Of a DNA stretch of 64,000 bases, positions 17,126 through 25,456 are shown one piece after another. Within the stretch, counting starts at the first letter, position 1; every line of letters begins with the position of its first letter. This stretch comes from Acidobacteriota bacterium. GTDB lineage: Bacteria; Acidobacteriota; Blastocatellia; Pyrinomonadales; Pyrinomonadaceae. The notes beneath the pieces were generated by a model, which saw only the letters and a list, made by a program, of their open reading frames with translations, was not told the DNA's origin and did not search any database. The stretch spans positions 186,001 to 250,000 of the forward strand of contig JAOAPY010000015.1 of assembly GCA_025463135.1 (NCBI GenBank), given 5' to 3'. The translations under genes were made by a program, and so were the position numbers.

Positions 17126-19432
17126 TTACAAAACAGCGTCGTTAAAGTTCAGTTCCCGGCTGCAGATCTCGATCGAGTCAAACAACCTTTCCCGCTCGGC
17201 ATCAGCCGTTGCCTGGCGGTATGCCATCACTAGATCCTTCAGCGTCGCCAGGTCTTTGTACAGACCGGCATTCTCAATCGGCGGAGTCAGATAAGAAATC
17301 AACTCGGCATAAGAACGTCGCTTGGCAATTGAGCCCTCCGAAGGGTTGTTGACACTGTAGATATAAAGGTTAGGCAGCTCGCCGATCAATCTGTCCGGCC
17401 AGCACTCGCCGGATAACCCAACTTGCTTGCCGGGCATGAACTCCATGGCGCCGTGTGTGCCGACATGGATTACGGCATCTGCCGAGAACACCTTTTCCAT
17501 AAAGGCGTAAAACGCCATGAAGCCATGATGCGGAGTACCGCTACGCGCCATCATCAAACGCATCGGGTCGCCTTCATAGCCAAAACTGGGTTGCACGCCG
17601 ATAAAGATATTCCCCAACGTCACTCCGTGAATCAGAAGATCGCCGGCAAAAGTATTGATGCGGCCGGGCGCGCTGCCCCAATCCTTCTCGACTTCATCCA
17701 CATACGGACAAAGCCGCCGGTAGTCATCGACCTTCAGACGATGGACCACATTGACCGTTGATCCGAACTTCTCTGAGTTCCCGCCCAACATCAATTCGCG
17801 CAACTGCTCTGGAGAGTCGGGCAGATCAAGCACATAGCCCTCGGCCTGCAATTTCACAAGCGTGTCCCAAACACTGGGGAAAACATCGAGGTCGGCGGCC
17901 GTACCGATGTTCCCTTTGTTGGGCGGAAAGCAATACAGCACCAGCGCCAGCTTTAATGATGCGCGCGGCGCTGTGCTTAAACGGTTCCAGCGGCGCAAAC
18001 GGCGCGCGAATCTTTGGCAGCGATCTTCGAGCGCTACTGGTTCGACCCCATTTGCCGGCAAGCCTCCATAGACAAAGGGCTCTGTCGCGCCATCAATCTC
18101 CGGGATCGCTATCTGCATTCCCGCCTGCACCGGGTTGAGCCCGGTCCGCGAAGTGTTCCACGATTCGATGGTCTGCATGTCGAGGCTGATAGCGGAACGA
18201 TAAGGACGATTCAGCGTAGTTAGAAATTCCGCGGCCGCTTCGCTGTCATTCATAGCCGGGCCGCCGACAAAGCTGAAGCCGGTAAGCGAAACCAGTTGAC
18301 TGATACGCGATCCATGTCCGACCAACTTCAGTTTGTCGCTCGCCCTCCCAGGATGATTCTTTGCCTGCAACGACAAACTGAAGTTTGTCGGACTCTTCGG
18401 TCCCTGATCCAGGAAATATTTCTCGCATGCCTCGCGGTTATCCATCAACGTGGCGAGCACCGGAATAACAGAAAGCCCCTCGGCCTCAATCGATCGAATC
18501 AAGTGATCGTAATGTTTTGTCGCCTTGCTGATGACCTGCGGCCGCATCAGCAGCAACCCAATCGTCGTCTCCGGATGTAGGGGCGGACCTATGTGTCCGC
18601 CCTGCTCGGGTGAAACGGCTCGTGGGGCTCTCGTCTTCCTTGCGCGCTGCGCGTACCACTTGCTATACGCCTCGAACGATTCAAACATGCGCGGCGCGTC
18701 CGGATGATAGATCGCCACGGACGGCATCTTTTCCGGTGGCGGCACATGCACCGGTTTTAGTCGCTCATCCGGAACATAATTCTTCAACGCGCAAAGAATC
18801 ATTGCCTGCACGTTTGCCGGCGTCGGTTGCAGAAAATAACAAAAGATTGAGAGGTAGTTCTTAACATCGCGCAAAGCGCCCGCGCCCGGAACAAACCGAA
18901 GAACGCCAGGGAGATGATCCGCAAGCTTCAAATAGCGCGTGTGATTGTTACCATTCTTGGAACGGAAAGCTTGCGCCTGAGTGCCTACCCACGATCCAAC
19001 CATCCTCAGCACATTCAGACTGCCCTTCGCCCTGCTTCTTTCATTCTGCGTCTTTACGCTTTTGCGGGAAATCTGTTCTGAGGATGATGCCACCCCGAGT
19101 AGCCGCGCCAAATCCAACTTTCCCATGCGCGTGCGCCGCATCAGATCCGGCATGCAGTTGATTACGATTACCGCGCGATGTCGCGCTTGATGCCGCTTTA
19201 ACTCGGTAAGTAGTCGCGCAGCGTTCTCACCATCCATAACATGAATTACAAAGACGATGTCCGACCCGCCCAGGTCCTGCGCAACATCGATCCATTCGTC
19301 TTCAGTCAGCGAGGCGCCAAAGTTATGCGCGGCAATACTGAGATCCAGCCCGTATTCTCGATTGATCTCGCGCTCAGCACTCTTCAAAGGAGCGAGCAGA
19401 CTCGAGCCGATATAAAAGACGGTGACCTTCAC
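17126..19432 (-). CDS. bchH: Magnesium/cobalt chelatase large subunit, N-terminal half (BchH-N)
   Basis: 768 residues from a GTG that directly follows the stop of the preceding gene. Residues 1-115 match the N-terminal domain of BchH/ChlH (CMPDLMRRTRMGKLD region). Then come IYHPDAPRMFESFEAYSKWY, VSLTGFSFVGGPA, the CobN/BchH core (GNIGTAADLDVF, GVQPSFGYEGDPMRL, HVGTHGAMEFMPGKQVGLSGECWPDRLIG) and NNPSEGSIAKRRSYAELISYLTPP. It stops exactly where the remaining third of BchH would begin, and that part is encoded by the upstream gene. Two repeats are embedded in frame (about residues 277-286 and 347-372). The metal inserted, Mg or Co, cannot be told from sequence alone. Confidence 0.9.
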   Translation of the reverse strand: MKVTVFYIGSSLLAPLKSAEREINREYGLDLSIAAHNFGASLTEDEWIDVAQDLGGSDIVFVIHVMDGENAARLLTELKRHQARHRAVIVINCMPDLMRRTRMGKLDLARLLGVASSSEQISRKSVKTQNERSRAKGSLNVLRMVGSWVGTQAQAFRSKNGNNHTRYLKLADHLPGVLRFVPGAGALRDVKNYLSIFCYFLQPTPANVQAMILCALKNYVPDERLKPVHVPPPEKMPSVAIYHPDAPRMFESFEAYSKWYAQRARKTRAPRAVSPEQGGHIGPPLHPETTIGLLLMRPQVISKATKHYDHLIRSIEAEGLSVIPVLATLMDNREACEKYFLDQGPKSPTNFSLSLQAKNHPGRASDKLKLVGHGSRISQLVSLTGFSFVGGPAMNDSEAAAEFLTTLNRPYRSAISLDMQTIESWNTSRTGLNPVQAGMQIAIPEIDGATEPFVYGGLPANGVEPVALEDRCQRFARRLRRWNRLSTAPRASLKLALVLYCFPPNKGNIGTAADLDVFPSVWDTLVKLQAEGYVLDLPDSPEQLRELMLGGNSEKFGSTVNVVHRLKVDDYRRLCPYVDEVEKDWGSAPGRINTFAGDLLIHGVTLGNIFIGVQPSFGYEGDPMRLMMARSGTPHHGFMAFYAFMEKVFSADAVIHVGTHGAMEFMPGKQVGLSGECWPDRLIGELPNLYIYSVNNPSEGSIAKRRSYAELISYLTPPIENAGLYKDLATLKDLVMAYRQATADAERERLFDSIEICSRELNFNDAVL
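18316..18393. repeat. 78-bp paired hairpin repeat inserted in frame in bchH-N
   Basis: The outer 23 bases at each end are inverted copies with one mismatch, each containing ACTTCAGTTTGTCG-type palindromes. Length is 78 bp, exactly 26 codons, so the reading frame is kept. It encodes about residues 347-372 of the chelatase, just before the conserved VSLTGF block where BchH proteins normally have only a short linker. An intergenic copy of the same length is at 28195. Confidence 0.85.
18577..18603. repeat. GGGGCGGAC repeat end inside bchH-N
   Basis: AGGGGCGGACCTATGTGTCC and the next bases match one end of the paired element at 53341-53411 with one difference. Here it is read in the minus frame as GGHIGPPL at about residues 278-285 of BchH-N, in a linker between two conserved blocks. 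Only a single end is recognisable. Confidence 0.65.
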
Positions 19433-21160
19433 TCAGGCAACTCCCTCAAGCTGGTCCTCAAGATCGGAAATGATGTCGCGCAGTCTGGCAACAGTGTTCG
19501 AGTCGACATCCCAGTAGCCGCGGCCGTGCGCTTCGAGCAGACGATTGACCAGGGAATGCGCAGAGTGTGGATTCAAATTGCTCAGCCGTTGGAGCATCTC
19601 TTCGTCAAGCAGGAAAGTTTTCGCGACCTCCGTGTACACCCAATCATCGACGGCATCGGCGGTCGCACTCCAGCCAAAGGTGTTCGAGACATGATTTTCG
19701 ATCTCGGCCACGCCGCGAAAGCCGTGCTTCAGCATTCCTTCGTACCATTTTGGATTAAGAGTTTTCGCGCGCGTCTCGAGCTGCACGGTCTCTTCCAGAG
19801 TTCGAATTTGCGCGTCGCGTGAAAGCGTGTCCGACAAATAGATGGCGGGACGTGCGCGCGCGCGTTTCTCAACCGCCTTGGAGATGCCGCCCAGATATTC
19901 AAAGTAGTGATCGACATCCGTAATGCCAATCTCAAAGGTATCGATATTCTGATAGGTGGCTTCGACACGGGCCAGCGCGCGATCCATCGCCACCCGCGCT
20001 TCCCTGCCCTCAATCTGCCGGCCCCGCGAATCTCGTCCGTAGGCGAAACACTTTCGCGTGACAAAAAGGTCACCCAGTGTTTCTTCGCTCTCCCACTGCG
20101 AATCCATCACCATGAAGTTCACGTTAGTACCGTAATTTCCCGGGGCGTTGGAAAAGACTCGGATCGCTGCTTCATCAAAGTCGCAGGAGGTTGATTGAAT
20201 CTGCTCCATTACATTGCGCCGCACATAGTTCAGCTCGGCCGGTTCCTCGAGCTGCGCGACGAGACGCACCGCTTTGTCTAAAAGCTCGACTGTCGGACTG
20301 AACAAATCGCGAAAGATCCCGGACACGGTCATCACCACATCCACACGCGGCCGCTTCAATTCCGCGAGGGGTATGGCCGTGACTTGTGTGACGCGATTCA
20401 AGCCATCGCGCACTGGTCGCACACCCAGTAACCATAAGGCCTGGGCCACACCCTCTCCCTGGGTCTTGATGTTGTCGAGTCCCCAAAGCACCAGGGCCAT
20501 TGCGTGCGGATAACGGCCGTGCTCACTCTGGTATCGTTCGAGCAGACGCTTGGCCACCACTTCTGCTTTCGCAAATGCGACTTCGGAAGGCACAGCATAG
20601 GGATTGATTGCGTGCGTGTTACGTCCGGTAGGAAGAATCGCGGGGTTCTGAACAATGTCGGCGCCCGGACCGGGCTGGATGTATTCGCCGCACAGCGCGC
20701 GCAACAGCGCTTCTATCTCAACGTTCGTCTCCAACTCGCGCGAAATTCGATCCAGTAATAGAAAGGTGGGCCGAGAGTCTTCGGGATTAACGCTGGCGAT
20801 ATCTTTCAGTTGCGTGGCGGCCGCATCGACGCCGCCGGCCATGAACGTTTGCATAGCTGTCGTCAGGATTGCTGCAACTTGTTCGCGTTGCCGCAACTCC
20901 TCTTCGCTGATGGCTCTTGCGCGTTGGTTGGAAGCTAGCGACCCGAAGCCCAGGCCCTCAGCAATCAGATCAGGCAGCGCGCGCGAGTTTGCTTCCGGCC
21001 TATCGAAGGACGAAACCATACGCAGCATGTCCGCGCGCTCGGATCCGACTGAAGGCCGGCCAAAAACGTGCAGACCCGTGGGAATCAAACGCTGTTCGAT
21101 CTCCAACAGGCGATCGTGGAGATCCAGGACGCGTCGATCCCGCTCAGCGGATGTAGTCAT
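19433..21160 (-). CDS. bchH: Magnesium/cobalt chelatase large subunit, C-terminal half (BchH-C)
   Basis: About 575 residues from the ATG at 21160 (MTTSAERD); a longer reading to 21247 would begin inside a repeat. It matches the last third of BchH/ChlH: RLIPTGLHVFGRP, GRNTHAINPYAVPSEVAFAKAEVVAKRLLERY, LVLWGLDNIKTQGEGVAQALWLLGVRPV, FRDLFSPTVELLDKAVRL and GATEEL-type end regions including WSATADAVDDWVYTEVAKTFLLDEEML. It lies immediately upstream of the gene for the N-terminal half, with no spacer (TGA then GTG). The two products probably assemble into one chelatase subunit. Confidence 0.9.
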   Translation of the reverse strand: MTTSAERDRRVLDLHDRLLEIEQRLIPTGLHVFGRPSVGSERADMLRMVSSFDRPEANSRALPDLIAEGLGFGSLASNQRARAISEEELRQREQVAAILTTAMQTFMAGGVDAAATQLKDIASVNPEDSRPTFLLLDRISRELETNVEIEALLRALCGEYIQPGPGADIVQNPAILPTGRNTHAINPYAVPSEVAFAKAEVVAKRLLERYQSEHGRYPHAMALVLWGLDNIKTQGEGVAQALWLLGVRPVRDGLNRVTQVTAIPLAELKRPRVDVVMTVSGIFRDLFSPTVELLDKAVRLVAQLEEPAELNYVRRNVMEQIQSTSCDFDEAAIRVFSNAPGNYGTNVNFMVMDSQWESEETLGDLFVTRKCFAYGRDSRGRQIEGREARVAMDRALARVEATYQNIDTFEIGITDVDHYFEYLGGISKAVEKRARARPAIYLSDTLSRDAQIRTLEETVQLETRAKTLNPKWYEGMLKHGFRGVAEIENHVSNTFGWSATADAVDDWVYTEVAKTFLLDEEMLQRLSNLNPHSAHSLVNRLLEAHGRGYWDVDSNTVARLRDIISDLEDQLEGVA

Positions 21161-21184
21161 GCAGTTTGCCTTGAATAGAAAACA

Positions 21185-21264
21185 GTGCGACAAACTTTTA
21201 GTTTGTCGTTGTGCTCGCGAAATTCTTCTTTCGAAAATCTGCCACAAACTGAAGTTTGTCGGAC
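21185..21264. repeat. Paired hairpin repeat between chlID and bchH-C, overlapping the chlID end
   Basis: About 80 bp: GACAAACTTTTAGTTTGTC at 21189-21207 and CACAAACTGAAGTTTGTCGG near 21243-21262, facing each other. The chlID reading frame runs into it: the last 22 codons are repeat-derived and the TAA stop at 21198-21200 sits in the loop of the left hairpin. Confidence 0.8.
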
Positions 21265-23393
21265 ATCAATGGACGGTTTGCGGATTGGTCCCGCGTCGAA
21301 ATTCGCAGCTGCCGCGCACCGAGTTGCTTGGCCAGTTCCTGCGTATTTCGGTTGGATGCAAAGTCGTTTTGCGTCTCGACCACCATCGTCTGAACTCGCA
21401 ACGCGCGCAACCTCGCTCCCAAAAGAGAAACTTCGTGAGCAATTAGTTCTTGGCGGAGCTCGCGGCCTCTTGATCCAACTGCCTGCGCAGTGCTCGGTTG
21501 CAGGGCAACGTTGGCGCCGCCATCGGTGAAAAGGAGCAGCACGATGTCGCCGTCCTGATGATTTGCCGCGTGTTGCGCTACTTTGAGTGAACTTTGAAGT
21601 CCGGCAGACAGAGGTGTTCCGCCACCGATGCTAAGCGAGTCGAGCACCCGCTTTGCTCGCACCATACTGCGAGAGGCAGGTAAAAGAATCTCAGCAGACG
21701 TACCTCGAAAGCCCACGATGGCAACACGATCGCGATCAATATAGGACTCCTTTAGTAGATTAAGCAGCGCCCCTCTGGCCTGACTGATCCGTTTCAGCGC
21801 CATGCTGCCCGATGTGTCCAATGCGAATATGAAGAGCGTTCCTCGTTTGCTCGCAAATTGTTTGAAGCGAAGCGCATCCGCAGGAATAGCCTGCAGGCGG
21901 TTTCTTATTGGATGTGGTTCAGCTTCTGCGTCCGGATGGCGATAGCCTGCCGCGATGAGGGTCCGCAGCGTCGCGTCCACTGCGATTCGCGCACCGGCAC
22001 TCCTGTGTAAAATGGATCGGCTGTATCTTCCGCGCGCCGAGTTGTATGTAGTACGTCCGGTTTTTGCGCGTGAGAGGCGCGGCTTCGCTTTCACTTCTTT
22101 TTTTAAGTCGTGATCACTGCGTGGCTTTGGCAATTGAGCCTCAACCGGAGCCGAAGCCTCAGAATGATTTTCCGAGTCAGCGCCATTCTTACCGCCCGGT
22201 TCAAAGTTCCCCTGTGCGCTGGTGCGTTGATCGCGGGAACCCTTCCTACCTCCCGCCGAGTTGTTACCACCGTCGCCTTTATGAGGCCGAACCAGATCCG
22301 GTTCAGAAAACACCCTATCCAGGGTCTGTTCAATTCGCGCGCCCACTGTGGATTCCGATAAGGCATCCCGATGAAGTCGATGGCGCAGGGACATCGGAGC
22401 AACCCGCCGCACATCTGCTTCCGAAACAGCCTTGCGTCCGGCAAAAGCAGCCAGGGCCCGCGCCGCTCGCGTGATCGTTAGTTCACCCCGATGGCCGTCG
22501 ACCTGCAATTCTGAACATAGCGTAGCAATCTGTCGCAACAACGGCCGACCGACTTTCACTGTCGCAAAGTTCCGGCTGGCGCGCGCAATTTTTTGTCGCA
22601 ACTGTTTTTGTTCAGTCTCCTTCAACGCGCAAAATTCTTCAGGGTTACGTTCAAACGACTCGCGTCTTTCGACGATCGCGATCCTCTGCTCGACATCATT
22701 CTCAGTTTTGACTTCGACATAAAGACCAAAGCGGTCCAGCAATTGAGGTCGCAACTCGCCTTCCTCCGGATTGCCCGAACCCACCAGGACGAATCGCGCC
22801 GGATGTTCCACGGAAATATTCTCACGCTCGACTTTGTTGCGGCCGGTAGTTGCGACGTCAAGCAGTAAGTCCACGAGGTGATCTTCCAGAAGGTTCACTT
22901 CGTCGATATACAGAAATCCGCGATTGGCCCGCGCCAACAATCCGGGTTCAAAGGCCTTGATGCCTTCAGTCAGGGCCCGCTGAATATCTATTGCACCGCA
23001 GACGCGGTCCTCGGTTGCTCCCAGAGGCAGATCGACGACCGGTACCGCGCGTCTTTGGCGCTCGATCTTCGCGTCCGCAGACTGCCTCCTTTGGCATTCA
23101 GCGCAGCGAAATCTCTCATCGTTTGGATCACAATTAAAGAGACAGCCGCGGGTCGCCGAAATCTCCGGTAATAAGTCAGCCAGTGCGCGCACCGCGGTCG
23201 ACTTACCGGTTCCCCGATGCCCCATCATCAAGACGCCTCCGATTGACGGGCCGATTACATTCAGGATCAGTCCAAGCTTCATCTCTTCCTGACCAACTAT
23301 CCCTGTAAAAGGATAAGAGTCAGGAGCTGTTGCACCGCGAGGTGATCTCGTTCGCAATTCCCTTTCTGGTTGTGGAGCGTTCGTTCTCTTCAT
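21198..23393 (-). CDS. Fused chelatase ATPase-VWA subunit (ChlI-ChlD fusion)
   Basis: 731 residues. The N-terminal AAA+ ATPase has GHRGTGKS (about 58-65), a four-Cys cluster (84, 88, 97, 100) probably binding metal or Fe-S, LPLGATEDRVCG, the Walker B region LYIDEVNLLEDHLVDLLLD and GSGNPEEGELRPQLLDRFGL. A charged linker (about 360-450) leads to a VWA domain with DTSGSM MIDAS motif (526-531), GGGTPLSAGL and LLFTDGGANV. Such I-D fusions with the four-Cys insertion are known mainly from cobaltochelatase-type loci of non-phototrophs. It drives metal insertion by the H subunit encoded next. Its tail after about residue 709 is encoded by a repeat. Confidence 0.92.
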   Translation of the reverse strand: MKRTNAPQPERELRTRSPRGATAPDSYPFTGIVGQEEMKLGLILNVIGPSIGGVLMMGHRGTGKSTAVRALADLLPEISATRGCLFNCDPNDERFRCAECQRRQSADAKIERQRRAVPVVDLPLGATEDRVCGAIDIQRALTEGIKAFEPGLLARANRGFLYIDEVNLLEDHLVDLLLDVATTGRNKVERENISVEHPARFVLVGSGNPEEGELRPQLLDRFGLYVEVKTENDVEQRIAIVERRESFERNPEEFCALKETEQKQLRQKIARASRNFATVKVGRPLLRQIATLCSELQVDGHRGELTITRAARALAAFAGRKAVSEADVRRVAPMSLRHRLHRDALSESTVGARIEQTLDRVFSEPDLVRPHKGDGGNNSAGGRKGSRDQRTSAQGNFEPGGKNGADSENHSEASAPVEAQLPKPRSDHDLKKEVKAKPRLSRAKTGRTTYNSARGRYSRSILHRSAGARIAVDATLRTLIAAGYRHPDAEAEPHPIRNRLQAIPADALRFKQFASKRGTLFIFALDTSGSMALKRISQARGALLNLLKESYIDRDRVAIVGFRGTSAEILLPASRSMVRAKRVLDSLSIGGGTPLSAGLQSSLKVAQHAANHQDGDIVLLLFTDGGANVALQPSTAQAVGSRGRELRQELIAHEVSLLGARLRALRVQTMVVETQNDFASNRNTQELAKQLGARQLRISTRDQSANRPLMSDKLQFVADFRKKNFASTTTN

Positions 23394-24009
23394 GAATTAG
23401 TGAAATGGTTTTTAGCTGAAAAGGGCAGTTACGGCAAGCGCTCCAGCCTCCGCGCATCAAATGGTCCAAAAACAACTGAGTCAGAACCAGCGGTTTGCGG
23501 TGGGCAGCTGTGCACAAAGAGTAGATTTACCAGTCCGCGCGAGCGGACGAATGACAATAGCCCAACAGTTTACTGTCTGCGTCAAAACTCTGATACCACC
23601 AGCTGCGACCTTGTAGAAGTAATAACGGGCAAAAGTTGAATCTCCACGCGATTAAAAGTCGGTGGTATCTACGGAACCAGCCTCCGCAAGTTTGGAAAAA
23701 CTATTGACTTTGAGGACAGCCCGTACTAAAGTGCCTCCACTCACAGGTCAGCGGTGTCCAGTTCTTCTTGCCCAGCAGTTCGAAGGTAACAACTTAGCTC
23801 CCGACAATCGTCGCTCCCGACGTTGGTAGGCTTTGGCATGGCCAGAATCAACTATAGATTCGATCTATATTCCGACCAGCCTTAACGAACAAACAGGTTT
23901 CACTTCGGCTTCAGCGGTCAGGATAAGCAGACGCATTTCCTTCGGGAAAATTTCTGTTCTTCTGGTTGCATCGGGCAGACACCTTCCATTCTCCTAGGAG
24001 GAGACTCAA
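23394..24009. other. Divergent intergenic region between chlID and the di-heme oxidoreductase gene
   Basis: About 615 bp between divergent genes, so both promoters should be here. A perfect inverted repeat lies at 23853-23869. A strong ribosome binding site, AGGAGG, precedes the oxidoreductase start. No cobalamin riboswitch hallmarks were recognised on either strand, and no conserved gene was seen; a 65-codon TTG frame at 23320-23517 is not convincing. Confidence 0.5.
23853..23869. promoter_or_regulatory. Perfect palindrome, possible operator
   Basis: TATAGATTCGATCTATA: 7-bp arms around a 3-base centre, about 140 bp upstream of the di-heme oxidoreductase start. Shape and size fit a dimeric regulator site, but nothing else supports it. 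Confidence 0.3.
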
Positions 24010-25344
24010 ATGATGAAACTGATGAAGGTTCTAGCGGTACTCTTGTTTGTGGCGGCCCTGGCATTGCCCGTTTGGATGCCGAGATCCGTCGAAGGTCAGG
24101 GCGGAACTGAGGCCCTTACCACTGACATGGACGCCAAGACCCCTGGCGATCTCTTTAATGGTTTTGGAGCGTTAGGCACGCCAATAGATGAGTGCGTCGC
24201 CCCTCCTGTGGCACCGACCGCGCGCGGCAACGGAAAATTCGAAGACAACAAATTTATTTTCTCTGAACGCGAAACGGTCGCCGACGGCCTTGGACCAACT
24301 TACAACGACGTCGGTTGCGTTGAGTGTCACCAATCCGTTGACGTAGGTGCATTCAGCCAGACGATGGAGTTTCGGGCCGGACATATTTCGGGCGGTGCTT
24401 TTGTTGACGCGCCCGGCGGTCAACTGATTCACGCTCGCGGAACAGATTCGGACATCGTGGAGCACATTTCCACGGCCGAGACAGTCAAAGCTTTCAGAAT
24501 TACAACCAGCACGCTGGGCGATGGCTTTGTCGAGTGTCTATCAAACACCGTGTTGCAGAATAATGTGGCTGCGGAGCCGACTGCGCAGCGCGGAGTTCTT
24601 ACATCTGTTCCGGTGACCGAGGCCGGAAACCAATTGCGAATTGGTAGATTCGGTTGGAAAGCCCAGCAGGCGAGCCTGTTGTCATTTGCCGGCGATGCCT
24701 ATCTTAATGAGATGGGCATAACGAACAAGTTTGCCGGAGATGGGGGCCGAAGTTCTACGGATCCCAACGCCGGACATTTTGAAAACCCCTGCAGTACCGC
24801 CGAAGCTATCGTGAACTGTACCGGTCTTCCTTTTGATCCAGTAGCGGATCCTGAGGACGATGGTGGAGACGTGATGGCATTTGCGGACTTCATGGCTGCA
24901 ACCCGCGCGCCTGGACGCCAGAATCCAATTCCTGCTTCAGCCACTCGCGGCGACCCGCTGTTTACTTCCGCGGGCTGCGCGGTTTGCCATACCCGCACTT
25001 TCCAAACGGCCGCTCCGGGAACTCTAATCAATGGCGGCGCGTTCGCAGTGCCGACCGCTTTGGGCAACAAAATAATCCACCCGTTCAGCGACTTTGCCCT
25101 GCATGATATTGGCACAGGCGACGGCATCGTTCAGAATGCCGGCCAGTCGTCGGCCAACCAGATGCGGACCGCGCCCCTTTGGGGTATTCGCGCTCGCAAC
25201 CGGTTCATGCATGAGGGTCTGAACGTAACCATAACCGATGTGATCAATCTGCATGCCGGCCAGGCAACGGCTGCACGGAACGCTTTCAACTCGTTGTCGG
25301 CTGCGAGCAGAGCGGATCTTGTCGCCTTCGTCTTGTCACTGTAG
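24010..25344 (+). CDS. Di-heme oxidoreductase (DHOR/DUF1111 family), exported
   Basis: 444 residues with a signal peptide (about 1-29). Two c-type heme sites are seen: VGCVECHQS (103-107) and AGCAVCHTRT (323-327). IHPFSDFALHDIGTG and the terminal TAPLWGIRARNRFMHEGL block are characteristic of di-heme oxidoreductase family proteins related to di-heme peroxidases. It acts outside the inner membrane and needs the Ccm system encoded downstream. The start has AGGAGG about 8 bases upstream. A terminator follows, so it is probably transcribed alone. The substrate is unknown. Confidence 0.88.
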   Translation: MMKLMKVLAVLLFVAALALPVWMPRSVEGQGGTEALTTDMDAKTPGDLFNGFGALGTPIDECVAPPVAPTARGNGKFEDNKFIFSERETVADGLGPTYNDVGCVECHQSVDVGAFSQTMEFRAGHISGGAFVDAPGGQLIHARGTDSDIVEHISTAETVKAFRITTSTLGDGFVECLSNTVLQNNVAAEPTAQRGVLTSVPVTEAGNQLRIGRFGWKAQQASLLSFAGDAYLNEMGITNKFAGDGGRSSTDPNAGHFENPCSTAEAIVNCTGLPFDPVADPEDDGGDVMAFADFMAATRAPGRQNPIPASATRGDPLFTSAGCAVCHTRTFQTAAPGTLINGGAFAVPTALGNKIIHPFSDFALHDIGTGDGIVQNAGQSSANQMRTAPLWGIRARNRFMHEGLNVTITDVINLHAGQATAARNAFNSLSAASRADLVAFVLSL

Positions 25345-25373
25345 TTGTCGGTGAGAATGACGGAGCCCCTACC

Positions 25374-25413
25374 GAAAGCTCGCCGGCTTCAAACACCCGG
25401 CGAGCTTTCTTTG
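25374..25413 (+). terminator. Rho-independent terminator after the di-heme oxidoreductase gene
   Basis: A perfect 13-bp stem, GAAAGCTCGCCGG and its complement, around a 10-base loop, ending in a TTTCTTTG run, 30 bp after the stop codon. Confidence 0.85.
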
Positions 25414-25456
25414 CCCAATCAATTACCTGACTATTATTCGGAAACTGAAGGATGAA

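Noticed and set aside
23320-23517. A 65-codon minus-strand frame overlapping the chlID start, with a CRNC-like Cys pair
   Set aside because: It needs a TTG start without a ribosome binding site, overlaps the start of chlID by about 70 bp and matches no family recalled.
23394-24009. Possible cobalamin riboswitch near the chelatase genes
   Set aside because: No B12-box or the characteristic GCCACTG element was seen on either strand by eye.
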